Source: Helicobacteraceae bacterium
GTDB lineage: Bacteria; Campylobacterota; Campylobacteria; Campylobacterales; Sulfurimonadaceae
Direction of reading: 5' to 3'
Length of the DNA: 64,000 nt
NCBI GenBank assembly: GCA_027023805.1
Contig: JALVUF010000046.1
Span: 1-64,000 of the forward strand
The position numbers were made by a program, and so were the translations under genes. The notes beneath the pieces are model-generated. The model was not told the origin of the DNA, ran no database searches, and was given only the letters and a program-made list of their open reading frames with translations. This document shows, piece by piece, positions 7,884 through 17,403 of the stretch. Within the stretch, counting starts at the first letter, position 1, and the number at the start of each line of letters is the position of its first letter.

Positions 7884-8588
7884 TTGAAAAGTTTTAGTCG
7901 GGGATTTTTTGTCCTCGTATTGTTGATATATAGTGTTACAACTGCTTATGCAGGGAAATATTTATACAAAGATCAGGTTTTCAATAAACCTGAATTTACC
8001 AAATATGTGAACAAACTTGGTTCAGAACTATACAATAAAACAGGCATATCTTTAAGATTGGTTATACTAAAAACCTTAGAAAATAATCAAACAATACATC
8101 AATATGAGAGCAATCTTATTAAGACTTTTAAGCATCCGACTATTTTACTGACTTTTTCTGCTTTAAATAAAAAGGTTGATATCATAGCCAGACCGAAATC
8201 TTTATATAAATATTTTAATAAACAGCAGGTTTTATCTCCCGCTTCATCATTTTTAAATTCTTTGTATATTGCGATTGTTTATAGTAAAAATCTTAAACAG
8301 TTTAAAGCAACGGCACTAAATGACGGTGGTACTATTATCCCTCTTTTAGCACAAAAAACAAAGGGTAAAGAAGAAACCAACAACAAATATAGTGCCGCTT
8401 TGTTTAACGGGTATGCAGATATTGCTTCACAAATTGCAAAAGCAAAACATATTACACTAAAAGCTAATGTGGGAAATAGCACACATGACATGATGGATTT
8501 ACTAAGGATTATCTTTTACGGCGTATTATTATATGCTGGTTTTAGGTATTTAAAAATTAGATCGAATCAAAAAAAGAGGAAAAAATGA
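7884..8588 (+). CDS. TPM-domain-like membrane-anchored periplasmic protein
   Basis: The start is TTG at 7884, chosen because a CGGAG site lies about 8 nt upstream and the signal peptide (residues 1-23, cut after AYA) begins directly after it. The 234-residue product has a periplasmic domain (about 24-200) resembling TPM_phosphatase-like proteins (YLYKDQVF, then LGSELYNKTGISLRLVILKTL) and one C-terminal helix (about 203-223) with a basic tail. It lies between the cco genes and fixH, overlapping fixH by 4 nt. A cbb3 assembly role is suggested by position only. The TPM assignment is moderate. Confidence 0.65.
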   Translation: MKSFSRGFFVLVLLIYSVTTAYAGKYLYKDQVFNKPEFTKYVNKLGSELYNKTGISLRLVILKTLENNQTIHQYESNLIKTFKHPTILLTFSALNKKVDIIARPKSLYKYFNKQQVLSPASSFLNSLYIAIVYSKNLKQFKATALNDGGTIIPLLAQKTKGKEETNNKYSAALFNGYADIASQIAKAKHITLKANVGNSTHDMMDLLRIIFYGVLLYAGFRYLKIRSNQKKRKK

Positions 8589-9100
8589 TTAAAATTACTG
8601 ATCATAACAGATGGCCATTAATTATAACAGGAGCTCATGTGGGGCTTATCGGATTGGTTATTTGGACGATAGTGGCTGTTGGAGACAGCCATGTGGTGCT
8701 TGACCGTGCCGATATGATGAATTATCAAAAAGCAGATAGAGATGCAAATCTTATCATAAGAGATAAGATAGCTTTTGATAAGCGGTATAATATAGAGTAT
8801 CTATCAAGCCGCCTGCATCCTTCTCATGCTGTTATCGTTTATAAGGTTGTCACAAAATCAGGTAAACCTGTAGATAATGCAAAGTTTAAGATTATAGCAA
8901 CGCGTCCAATGACTGATAGGGACAACGTAACGATTACAAAACCTGTAAGTATAGATAACGGCATATATACCTTTATAACTAAACTTGACGGAAAAGGCAG
9001 ATGGAATATTATGGCTGACGTAAGGGTTCGTCGTTATGAGAGATACTATAACATAAAGACAGATACTATGGATGATAATTATGTCACAAGGACTTTTTAG
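8585..9100 (+). CDS. FixH/CcoH-like cbb3 assembly protein
   Basis: This 171-residue protein has a short cytoplasmic start (HNRWPLIITG), one membrane helix (about 12-33) and a periplasmic beta-rich domain (about 75-165), the FixH (CcoH) layout. FixH proteins aid cbb3 oxidase maturation with the CcoI copper ATPase. No ccoI is beside it; the CopA-type ATPase at 26333 is a separate export-type gene. It overlaps the TPM-like gene by 4 nt, and addB starts 8 nt after its stop, so addBA are probably co-transcribed with the cco tail. Confidence 0.75.
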   Translation: MIKITDHNRWPLIITGAHVGLIGLVIWTIVAVGDSHVVLDRADMMNYQKADRDANLIIRDKIAFDKRYNIEYLSSRLHPSHAVIVYKVVTKSGKPVDNAKFKIIATRPMTDRDNVTITKPVSIDNGIYTFITKLDGKGRWNIMADVRVRRYERYYNIKTDTMDDNYVTRTF

Positions 9101-9108
9101 ATACTTTT

Positions 9109-11463
9109 ATGACTAAAAATCCTATAGAGGTTTTACCTAGTTCGCGTTCAATTAGGGCTAGGATTATAGATTTTGAGAAACTACATACCTCTTTTTTACC
9201 AGATTTTATAACTATGTCGGAATTTTTAAACCGTATTTGCGTCGTAGAAGATTTTATTGTCCCAGATGCTGATACTCGTGTACTTTTTTTACTAGAGGCA
9301 TCAAATTTTAGCAACTTTAAAATTTTAAACATAGAGCGAAATTTTTTTACCTTTACTCAAAATAGTAGTTATATTTTTAATTTTTTTACTGAATTAGCAG
9401 GTGAAAAAGTAGATATTTCTTCACTTGAATTGGCTGATTCTTATGCAGAATATGAACAACATCTGGCTATTTTAAATACGCTTTATCATAGATATAAAAT
9501 GCTTTGCATGAATAATCGTATCTTGGATCCTATTTTTTTACCTTCGTTATATAAGCTAAATAAAGATCAACTTTTTTCGATGGGACATATTAAAATTTTT
9601 GTAGAGGGCTATTTGACAAATTTTGAATTTGACCTAATACATGAATGTAGCCAATACGCAGAGATTACAATCGTATTGAGTGTTACACGCTTTAGTAACA
9701 AAATGATATCAAAATTTAAAAAACTCGGATTTGATCTAATAAAAGGGTATGAGTACGAATTAGATATTGGTAAAAAACGGGTATTGTCAACCAAACTATT
9801 AAAAAACTATAGTAATATAATATGCTATAGTTTTGAGAGCAGACTTGTTCAAGTTGCATTTGTGAAGAAGATGATTTTTGATTATATCAATATTGGGATA
9901 AAGCCACAAGAGATAGTTGTTATTGTACCAGATGAATCATTTGCAAAATATCTAAAACTTTATGATAAAGAGAATAATTTTAATTTTGCTATGGGGTATC
10001 CGTTTTGTGAGTCGGATATTTATAAATATCTTGATGCTTCATGTCAGTATATAGAAATGCCGACAGAACAAAATAGAGCACGGCTTTTACGAGAAGGAGC
10101 AGATTTTTATGAAGCAGTTTCCGAGATTTACTATAAAAATATAAAAGATATAGATTTCAAAGGTCTTGTTGAGTTAGCTATAGTATCCACTAAAAGCAGC
10201 TATGAAAAGAAAATTGTGCAAGAGGAGTTGCATTCATTTTTAAAACTCCAAGATGCTTATAGCAGTTACAACTTAAAAACAGTTTTGCATATGTTTATGC
10301 AAAGACTCTCTAAGCGCACTATTGATGATATAGGCGGCGGTCAAATTACCGTCATGGGACTGCTTGAGAGCAGACACATCAGCTTCAAAGGAGTGATTGT
10401 AGTCGATTTTAATGATGCCAATGTGCCAAGACGAATCGACAAAGATATGTATCTAAGCTCACAACTGCGTGCTAGCGCGTCACTTCCTACAAGCAAAGAT
10501 AGAGAGGATCTGCAACGACACTATTATACTCTTTTGTTTAGCCGCGCTTTATATGTGAGCATATCTTGTGATTGCGACAAGGCACCGTCAAGATTTTTAG
10601 CACAATTAAATATCCCTGTAAAAAAAGTAGAAGATACTGCTGCGTATATGAATATCTTATATAAAACTCTTACGCCATCTACCGTGTTAAAAGAAGATGA
10701 GATTAAACTGCAATATGATTTTACAAAAAATACTATCTCAGCTTCATCGTTAAAAATATTGCTTGAATGTAAGCGAAGATACTATTACAAATATATCCTA
10801 AATATAAAAAAACATGAAATGGCGTCTGATTATATCAAGGAGCATGAGATAGGAAGTGACTTGCATGAGATCTTAAGAAAGATTTACAGCAAGCATAACA
10901 GATTTGAGAGTAAAGCCAAATTAAAAGCTCTGTTTGCAAAAGAGATAGATGCAATATACTGCTCAACAAACTTAAAGAAGTATCAGCTCGAATTATGGAA
11001 AAGAAAGATAGATGCTTTTGCGCAAAACGAAATAGAGCGTTTTGGTGACGGTTTTATTGTCACAAGCTGTGAACAACAATTTACATATAAATATAAAAAT
11101 ATTAAGTTAAGCGGACAGATTGACAGGATAGACAGCAAAAGCGGCGGATTGTACGTGCTGGATTATAAAAGCGGAAAATATCCATCTTATACAGCTAAAA
11201 CTATCACAAAAGCGACTGATTTTCAACTTGAATTTTATTATCTGCTTGCCTCTAGTTTGGGCGCAAATATATTAGGATGCGGGTATTATGATTTAAGCAA
11301 AGGCATTGTTGTTGATGAGGTTTTGCTCTTTAGTAAGCTTGAACTTTTAAAAAAGCATTTAGATGAGATACGGCAGACAAAAGTGATCGATTTTTGTAAA
11401 ACGGATGATACATCAAAATGCCAATATTGTGAATATATTTATATGTGCGGTAGAGCGTCATAA
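9109..11463 (+). CDS. addB: AddB-like nuclease subunit of recombination complex
   Basis: This is the partner of AddA in the double-strand-break end-resection helicase/nuclease. The protein has 784 residues, short for AddB but normal for this phylum. The N-terminal part is a degenerate helicase-like region. The C-terminal PD-(D/E)XK nuclease domain (about 540-784) shows GSDLHEILRKIY, GQIDRIDSK and YVLDYKSGKY. Four cysteines (about 554, 771, 774 and 780, in LLECKRRYYYKY and CQYCEYIYMCG) match the Fe-S staple of AddB-type nucleases. The stop overlaps the addA start by one base (TAATG). Confidence 0.88.
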   Translation: MTKNPIEVLPSSRSIRARIIDFEKLHTSFLPDFITMSEFLNRICVVEDFIVPDADTRVLFLLEASNFSNFKILNIERNFFTFTQNSSYIFNFFTELAGEKVDISSLELADSYAEYEQHLAILNTLYHRYKMLCMNNRILDPIFLPSLYKLNKDQLFSMGHIKIFVEGYLTNFEFDLIHECSQYAEITIVLSVTRFSNKMISKFKKLGFDLIKGYEYELDIGKKRVLSTKLLKNYSNIICYSFESRLVQVAFVKKMIFDYINIGIKPQEIVVIVPDESFAKYLKLYDKENNFNFAMGYPFCESDIYKYLDASCQYIEMPTEQNRARLLREGADFYEAVSEIYYKNIKDIDFKGLVELAIVSTKSSYEKKIVQEELHSFLKLQDAYSSYNLKTVLHMFMQRLSKRTIDDIGGGQITVMGLLESRHISFKGVIVVDFNDANVPRRIDKDMYLSSQLRASASLPTSKDREDLQRHYYTLLFSRALYVSISCDCDKAPSRFLAQLNIPVKKVEDTAAYMNILYKTLTPSTVLKEDEIKLQYDFTKNTISASSLKILLECKRRYYYKYILNIKKHEMASDYIKEHEIGSDLHEILRKIYSKHNRFESKAKLKALFAKEIDAIYCSTNLKKYQLELWKRKIDAFAQNEIERFGDGFIVTSCEQQFTYKYKNIKLSGQIDRIDSKSGGLYVLDYKSGKYPSYTAKTITKATDFQLEFYYLLASSLGANILGCGYYDLSKGIVVDEVLLFSKLELLKKHLDEIRQTKVIDFCKTDDTSKCQYCEYIYMCGRAS

Positions 11464-14168
11464 TGTTTAAGATGAATTTGGCATATGAAGCAAGTGCGGG
11501 AAGTGGAAAAACTTTTAACCTTGTGGCAAGATATCTGACTTTACTGTTTATGGGAGCATCTCCGTCTAAGATACTAACACTGACTTTTACGAATAAAGCA
11601 GCCAATGAAATGAGTGAGAGAATCACGCAGTCACTGATAGATATGGGCGATGAGATAGAGCTTGTGTGTGAGCAGTCAGGTTTTAGTAAAAAAGAGATTT
11701 TTGGTATGCAAAAACAGGTCTTAGAGCGGTTTTTAAGCGCAGATACTAAAATCATGACAATTGATAAATTTTTTACAATGATTGTTAGAAAATTCTCACT
11801 TTATCTAGCGATGCAGCCGACTTTTACTACTCTCTCATCACAACATGAGCAAAAGCTTTTAGAAGAATTTTTACAAGAATCACAAAAAAATTACCAGTAC
11901 GAGAAGTTGCTGGATATTTCGTTATTTATGCAAAAGCGAGTTAGTGATATCTTTTCTCTTTTACGAGAATTGTATGTTAAAAAGGCTGAGTTAGGAGATA
12001 TATTAAACATTAAAACCGACTTTACAAACAGTTATGCCGTAAAAGCTTTTGACGCTTTTTTGGCAATTCAAAAGATGGTTTTAGAGCATAACAGCGCATC
12101 AGCTACTGTTAAAAATTCTGTTAACGCTCAAACATTTGAAGAGTTGCTTACAAAGAGATGGATATATAGGGATACATTAAATTATTCAACATTTAAAAAA
12201 TGTTATCAACCTTTGATGGATGAATACTTAAAGCTTATTCAAGATAATGTAGTGCAGCATATGCGTATGAGAGAGCAATACTTCTTATCATCACTATACA
12301 CTCTTTTGCAGACTTTTACCAAAAGCAAACAAAAGCTGGCAAAAGATTCTTTAGAGATAAGCTTTGATGATGTGTCTGTATTTGCATATGAATTGCTAAA
12401 TTCAAGAATAGACAGTGATTTTTTATATTTTAGGCTAGATGCTAAAATAGATCATATTTTATTGGATGAATTTCAAGATACGAGTATTTTACAATATAAG
12501 ATTTTACAGCCTCTTATAAAAGAGATAGTCTCAGGCAGCGGAACGCATGAAAATGGTTCTTTTTTCTTTGTGGGTGATACCAAGCAGTCTATTTATCGCT
12601 TCAGGGGAGGAGTTAGTGAGCTTTTTGATTATGTTTGCAGAGAAAACCATATTGTAAAAGAGAGCTTGAATGTTAATTATAGATCCAAAAGCGAGATTGT
12701 ATCATTTGTAAACAGAGTCTTTGAAAGCAAAATTGCAAATTATGTACCGCAGCACCCTTTTAATGCCGAGGACGATGGTTATGTTGAAGTGGTTGAGAGT
12801 GTAGAGTTGCTTGATGACCTATATATAAAAGTACAGATGCTCATAGATTTAGGCGCCAATTTAAATGATATTGCAGTGTTGTGTGCTACAAATGATGATG
12901 GTGTTCAAATTGCAAGGATGTTTGAGCAGCACAATATCGACGTGGTAACACAAACTACATCCAAACTAATCAACCAACCTCTTGTACAAGCAGTTATACA
13001 GTATCTACACTATCAGTATTTTAAAGAAGATATTTATCGTTACAATTTTTTCGCACTCATACATCAAAAGGTGCAAAAGATCGAATTTGTTGATTTGCAA
13101 AATCTATCACTTTTACGAATAGTTGATGATCTGATTGTTAAATTTCATCTTTTTGACGGTACACAAAACCTTTTGAGTTTTTTGGAAATACTGGGTAAAT
13201 ATAAAGATATCGAAGAGTTTTTATTTACATATATGCAAGATGACACGACAGCACCGGCATCGTCATTAGAGGGCATCAGAGTTCTCACTGTGCATAAATC
13301 CAAAGGGTTGGAGTTTGAGCACGTTATAGTTATAGACAGATTTAAAAAACCGCCGGTCTCAAGAAATACTGTGATCTATGAATATAACGGCATAATGCTT
13401 GAAAATATTTATCTAAGAAGTAAAGGACGTGAGCAGATAGATAAAGCTTACGACAAAGCACTGCAAAAAGATAAAGAGTTGGCAGTTAGAGATAAGATTA
13501 ATGCTTTGTATGTTGCCTTTACCAGAGCAAAGCAAAATCTATTTGTTTTGCAAAAAGATAAAAACAGTATATTTGAAGTTTTAGACTTGCAAACAATCAA
13601 ACACGGCACCCTACATGCAAAGCATGAGAATTTGTGTGTCAAAGAAGAAGAGGTATTGGATTATAAAAGTCTAAGATATGGTCTTCAAACAGATGTGCTC
13701 TCTCAAGCTAAAGAAAAAGAGGATGACTTACAGGCCGTTTATTTTGGTTTGGCAATGCATTATTGTCTTGAGATGATGTTTTCATTTGAGATTAAAGCTA
13801 TCGATTCTGCTTTTTATGCTATGCAAAACAGGTACGGTTTTATTTTAAATAGTCATGAACTCGAAGATATTAAAAAACGCATACAAATGCTTGTATCCTC
13901 AAAGAAGTTTTTATCACTTGTCAGGGGAGATTGTTTTAAAGAGCAAGGTATGATAACAGGAAAGGAACTCCGATACATAGATCTGCTGGTTCAAAAAAAT
14001 GATGGCAGTTTTATAGTTATTGATTATAAAAGCTCAAATGATATATCCCCATCTCATATTTCTCAGGTGCGCGGATATATCAGCGCTGTTAAACAGATAA
14101 CATCTAAAACAGTACTTGGATACCTGTGCTATATTAAAAGAGATGCAATTGAGATAATTCAAGTTTAG
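11463..14168 (+). CDS. addA: AddA/RecB-like helicase-nuclease
   Basis: This is an SF1 helicase with a C-terminal nuclease, the motor subunit of the AddAB-type complex that processes DNA breaks for RecA. It has 901 residues. Visible motifs are Walker A EASAGSGKTF (about 9-18), TLTFTNKAANEM (Ia), DEFQDTS (II), GDTKQSIYRFRGG (III), VNYRSKSEIVSFVN (IV), TVHKSKGLEFEHVIV (V) and LYVAFTRAKQNLFVL (VI). The C-terminal nuclease has LAMHYCLEMMF and FIVIDYKSS. It is coupled to addB by the TAATG overlap. Complete. Confidence 0.92.
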   Translation: MFKMNLAYEASAGSGKTFNLVARYLTLLFMGASPSKILTLTFTNKAANEMSERITQSLIDMGDEIELVCEQSGFSKKEIFGMQKQVLERFLSADTKIMTIDKFFTMIVRKFSLYLAMQPTFTTLSSQHEQKLLEEFLQESQKNYQYEKLLDISLFMQKRVSDIFSLLRELYVKKAELGDILNIKTDFTNSYAVKAFDAFLAIQKMVLEHNSASATVKNSVNAQTFEELLTKRWIYRDTLNYSTFKKCYQPLMDEYLKLIQDNVVQHMRMREQYFLSSLYTLLQTFTKSKQKLAKDSLEISFDDVSVFAYELLNSRIDSDFLYFRLDAKIDHILLDEFQDTSILQYKILQPLIKEIVSGSGTHENGSFFFVGDTKQSIYRFRGGVSELFDYVCRENHIVKESLNVNYRSKSEIVSFVNRVFESKIANYVPQHPFNAEDDGYVEVVESVELLDDLYIKVQMLIDLGANLNDIAVLCATNDDGVQIARMFEQHNIDVVTQTTSKLINQPLVQAVIQYLHYQYFKEDIYRYNFFALIHQKVQKIEFVDLQNLSLLRIVDDLIVKFHLFDGTQNLLSFLEILGKYKDIEEFLFTYMQDDTTAPASSLEGIRVLTVHKSKGLEFEHVIVIDRFKKPPVSRNTVIYEYNGIMLENIYLRSKGREQIDKAYDKALQKDKELAVRDKINALYVAFTRAKQNLFVLQKDKNSIFEVLDLQTIKHGTLHAKHENLCVKEEEVLDYKSLRYGLQTDVLSQAKEKEDDLQAVYFGLAMHYCLEMMFSFEIKAIDSAFYAMQNRYGFILNSHELEDIKKRIQMLVSSKKFLSLVRGDCFKEQGMITGKELRYIDLLVQKNDGSFIVIDYKSSNDISPSHISQVRGYISAVKQITSKTVLGYLCYIKRDAIEIIQV

Positions 14169-14176
14169 AGATGTCC

Positions 14177-14208
14177 TTAACACAAATGTAACATTTTTTT
14201 CCTAAAAT
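14177..14208 (+). promoter_or_regulatory. Promoter with shared 17-bp element (TonB receptor)
   Basis: TTAACACAAATGTAACA (14177-14193) is identical to 2749-2765 and stands 9 nt before a -10-like TAAAAT (14203-14208), followed 12 nt later by AATTAAAGGA and the start codon. The match covers 17 of 17 bases while the 9-nt spacer and the -10 differ, so this is a discrete site rather than a duplicated promoter. Confidence 0.6.
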
Positions 14209-14235
14209 GACGGCAATACTAATTAAAGGATATAA

Positions 14236-16173
14236 ATGAAAACGATTTTGCTCGCTTTATCAGCCACTGCGCCGCTAGCGCATAGTATTACATTAAACGA
14301 CATACATGTAACCTCGTCATACATAAAACCGACAAAACCGGTAGTCTCATCCGGTTTAGCATCAACTCTTTTACAAACTCATCCTTCTATCTCTATGATA
14401 AGGCGTGCCGGTACATCTAACAATATTATATTAAGAGGTATGGATAATGACAATATCAATGTAATAGTAAATGGTACAAAAACATACGGCGCATGTCCAA
14501 ATCGTATGGATCCGCCAATCTCACATGTTGATATAAATGACATTAAAAGTATCAAAATTATAGAAGGTCCATATGATGTACAAAACCTCAACACTCTAAG
14601 CGGCGCAGTTAAGATTGGGTTAAAACAGCCAAAAAAAGGACTCCATGGCAGGGTTTATACAAACTTTGGCTCATTTGGGTACAAAAATGCAGGTCTTGGA
14701 GTTAGCGGCGGAGATAAAATCATAAAGATTTTAATAAGCGGCGCCATCGCTACAAGTGACCAATATAAAGACGGCAGAGGAGATACTCTGGCCCAGCAAA
14801 CAAAAAACAATGCATCACCAGCGCATCAGTACAACCAGGCTAATTTTAATAAGAAGGCTTATTTAAAGAAAAATCTAGCAACAAAGATCTTTTTAAATTT
14901 GACGGATAATCAAAAATTAAAATTTGGCTACACTGCCGATAGAAATAATGATATTTTATATCCATCAACTGCTATGGATGCAATTTTTGATAATACAGAT
15001 CTTTATAATCTTCAATACGATATATTAAATATAGGAAAATTTTCTAAAAAATTAACACTTAGATATTATCAGTCTGATGTAGATCATTTAATGTCAAACA
15101 GATATAGAAATTACGGCACAAAGTTAAAAGATAATCATTTAAAATCACAAACACAAGGTCTTAAATTACAAAATAGATTTAATGTAAAAGGCTATAAAGT
15201 AACAGTGGGGGCTATTGGCAGTAAGCGTTATTGGAGCGGTGCTTTGTTTGTAAACAACCGATTTAAAATAGAAGATATTCCAGATGTGGATACTTACAGC
15301 AGTGGGGCATATATCAAGATAGGCAAGCGCATCAACCACTTTTCATATACGGTAGGCTCGAATTTCAGTTTTTCCAATATAGAGTCTCCATCTTATCAAA
15401 CTAAATATTACAGCGCATTAAATGGATATATCCTCACACATTACAAGCTAGACGCACACAATAAATTGATGTTTGGTGTAGGTAAATCTTCTCGCTTGCC
15501 CGATGCAAAAGAGCTTTATTTTAAATTACCAGGCAATATGGCGGGTAATGCAAATCTAAAACAGGTATCAAATTATGAAACAGATATAGGATTAAGCAGC
15601 AGTTATAACAGTTTTTTGATAAAAACAAAAGCGTTTTATTCAAAAATCAAAAATTATATACTTTATGATGCGCAAATCAATCAAAACAACTATCAAAATA
15701 TAGATGCGTCAATTTATGGTTTTTCTGCACATGGAACTTACTTTATAACAAGCCATGCATCACTGCAAGGCGGACTCGCTTATGGGCGGGGTGTAAAAGA
15801 TACATTAGCTACAAATCAACATAGCAAAAACCTTCCAAATATCGCGCCCCTTAAAGGAGATATATCTTTAAAATACAATTATCGACACAACTCATATATT
15901 CAGGCAAAAGTTATTGCCAGCAATGAATGGAGCAAGTATGACAGTGACGACGGTGAGCAAAAAATAGCCGGCTGGTCGATACTTGATCTAAAAGTCTCAC
16001 ATGGGTTTGGTAAACATTTGCTCTTTATCGCTGGAGTAAACAACGTGTTTAATACAAATTACGCTATTAGTAATACCTATAAAGCGCTATCGCTGCTAAG
16101 TGGTGGTAGCGGAGTTATGCTGTTAAATGAGCCGGGTAGATATATTTATGCTAATTTGACATTAAGATACTAG
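14236..16173 (+). CDS. TonB-dependent receptor, OprC/NosA copper type
   Basis: This is a 645-residue outer-membrane receptor with a signal peptide (about 1-18), a plug domain and a 22-strand-type barrel ending in an aromatic residue (LTLRY). The plug contains NNIILRGMDNDNINVIVNG, followed by KTYGACPNRMDPPISHVD, where Cys87 and Met91 form the CxxxM pair and MDPP sequence typical of TonB-dependent copper receptors (OprC, NosA). In that family the pair binds copper, and NosA supports copper enzymes. A siderophore or B12 role is less likely. No tonB/exbBD is adjacent. Its promoter element is shared with the SafE-like gene before ccoN. Confidence 0.85.
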   Translation: MKTILLALSATAPLAHSITLNDIHVTSSYIKPTKPVVSSGLASTLLQTHPSISMIRRAGTSNNIILRGMDNDNINVIVNGTKTYGACPNRMDPPISHVDINDIKSIKIIEGPYDVQNLNTLSGAVKIGLKQPKKGLHGRVYTNFGSFGYKNAGLGVSGGDKIIKILISGAIATSDQYKDGRGDTLAQQTKNNASPAHQYNQANFNKKAYLKKNLATKIFLNLTDNQKLKFGYTADRNNDILYPSTAMDAIFDNTDLYNLQYDILNIGKFSKKLTLRYYQSDVDHLMSNRYRNYGTKLKDNHLKSQTQGLKLQNRFNVKGYKVTVGAIGSKRYWSGALFVNNRFKIEDIPDVDTYSSGAYIKIGKRINHFSYTVGSNFSFSNIESPSYQTKYYSALNGYILTHYKLDAHNKLMFGVGKSSRLPDAKELYFKLPGNMAGNANLKQVSNYETDIGLSSSYNSFLIKTKAFYSKIKNYILYDAQINQNNYQNIDASIYGFSAHGTYFITSHASLQGGLAYGRGVKDTLATNQHSKNLPNIAPLKGDISLKYNYRHNSYIQAKVIASNEWSKYDSDDGEQKIAGWSILDLKVSHGFGKHLLFIAGVNNVFNTNYAISNTYKALSLLSGGSGVMLLNEPGRYIYANLTLRY

Positions 16174-16204
16174 ACATTGTTACTTATCGTTACTCTATAA
16201 ATGC

Positions 16205-16218
16205 TATAATATTATAAT
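16205..16218 (+). promoter_or_regulatory. Tandem TATAAT boxes upstream of cfa
   Basis: Two perfect TATAAT hexamers (16205-16210 and 16213-16218) stand 20-30 nt before the cfa start, followed by a strong GGGGAG ribosome site. No obvious -35 is present, which is normal for sigma-70 promoters in Campylobacterota. Confidence 0.55.
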
Positions 16219-16238
16219 ATAGACAAGAGAGGGGAGCG

Positions 16239-17369
16239 ATGTTATCGTTTAAGGAAAAAGCTACTGCACTTTTAAAGAATGCAGATATTGAAATTAATGG
16301 TGGGAAGCCATGGGATATTCAGGTTAAGAATGAAAATTTTTATGAACGGACTTTTAAAAGCGGTGCGTTAGGGTTTGGAGAAGCCTATATGGATGGCTGG
16401 TGGAGCGTCGAAAGACTTGATGAGATGCTCACAAAAATCTTTAAAGCAGATTTAGAAGATGCAATAAAACCGATAGCCATGTTACCGTATGTATTAAAGG
16501 CAAGCCTTATGAATACGCAAAAAGGCAAGCGCGCTTTTAAAGTGGGGCAGGTTCATTATGATGTCGGAAATGATTTGTATAAAAAGATGTTAGATAAACG
16601 GATGACATATACCTGTGGGTATTGGGATAGTTACGGTAAGCTCAAAAAAGCTAATAATTTAGATGAAGCTCAAGAAAATAAACTAGATATGATATGTCAA
16701 AAACTTGGCTTAAAGGCTGGTGACAAGGTGCTGGATATCGGATGTGGTTGGGGTAGTTTTATGCGTTATGCGGCAGAAAAATATGGTGTAAGCTGTGTTG
16801 GTGTCTCTGTTTCAAAAGAACAGGTAAAACATGGTAATGAGACAAGAGGAGATCTGCCTATCGAGTTTAGACTGCAAGACTATCATGATATTAATGAAAA
16901 GTTTGATCATATTGTTTCAATCGGTATGTTTGAACATGTAGGGTATAAAAATTATAGAACATATATGAAAATTGTCCGGAAAAACTTAAAAGATAATGGT
17001 CTTTTTTTACTGCACACCATAGGATGCAATGTCAGTGCAAAAATGACAAATCCATGGATACAAAAATATATATTTCCAAATTCCATGCTCCCATCAGCTG
17101 TGCAAATATCAAAAGCTGTAGAAAAACTATTTGTTATTGAAGATTGGCATAATTTTAGTATTCAGTATGATTATACGCTTATGGCATGGTATAAAAATTT
17201 TAAAGAAGCATGGCCGCAATTAAAGGACAAATATAGTGATAGGTTTTATAGAATGTGGGAGTTTTATCTTTTATCGTCTGCCGCATCTTTTCGTGCTAGA
17301 CACAATCAGGTATGGCAGATAGTTTTATCTAAACGGGGTAAAGAAGACGGATACAATAGAATATGCTAG
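16239..17369 (+). CDS. cfa: Cyclopropane-fatty-acyl-phospholipid synthase
   Basis: This enzyme uses S-adenosylmethionine to add a methylene bridge to unsaturated acyl chains of membrane phospholipids, usually on entry to stationary phase or under acid stress. The protein has 376 residues. It shows GEAYMDGWW in the N-terminal part, QVHYDVGNDLYKKMLDKRMTYTCGYW, the SAM-binding VLDIGCGWGSF, and FDHIVSIGMFEHVG followed by LLHTIG. These are clear CFA synthase signatures. It is monocistronic between divergent and convergent neighbours. Confidence 0.93.
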   Translation: MLSFKEKATALLKNADIEINGGKPWDIQVKNENFYERTFKSGALGFGEAYMDGWWSVERLDEMLTKIFKADLEDAIKPIAMLPYVLKASLMNTQKGKRAFKVGQVHYDVGNDLYKKMLDKRMTYTCGYWDSYGKLKKANNLDEAQENKLDMICQKLGLKAGDKVLDIGCGWGSFMRYAAEKYGVSCVGVSVSKEQVKHGNETRGDLPIEFRLQDYHDINEKFDHIVSIGMFEHVGYKNYRTYMKIVRKNLKDNGLFLLHTIGCNVSAKMTNPWIQKYIFPNSMLPSAVQISKAVEKLFVIEDWHNFSIQYDYTLMAWYKNFKEAWPQLKDKYSDRFYRMWEFYLLSSAASFRARHNQVWQIVLSKRGKEDGYNRIC

Positions 17370-17370
17370 A

Positions 17371-17383
17371 GGCGCATAGCGCC
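17371..17383. terminator. GC hairpin between convergent genes
   Basis: GGCGC-ATA-GCGCC forms a perfect 5-bp GC stem two bases after the cfa stop and just beyond the end of the convergent gene at 17404. No T run follows on either strand, so an intrinsic terminator is only moderately likely, but position and GC richness in an A/T genome fit a shared transcription end. Confidence 0.4.
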
Positions 17384-17403
17384 CCTTAAGAGTTATCTAT
17401 ATT

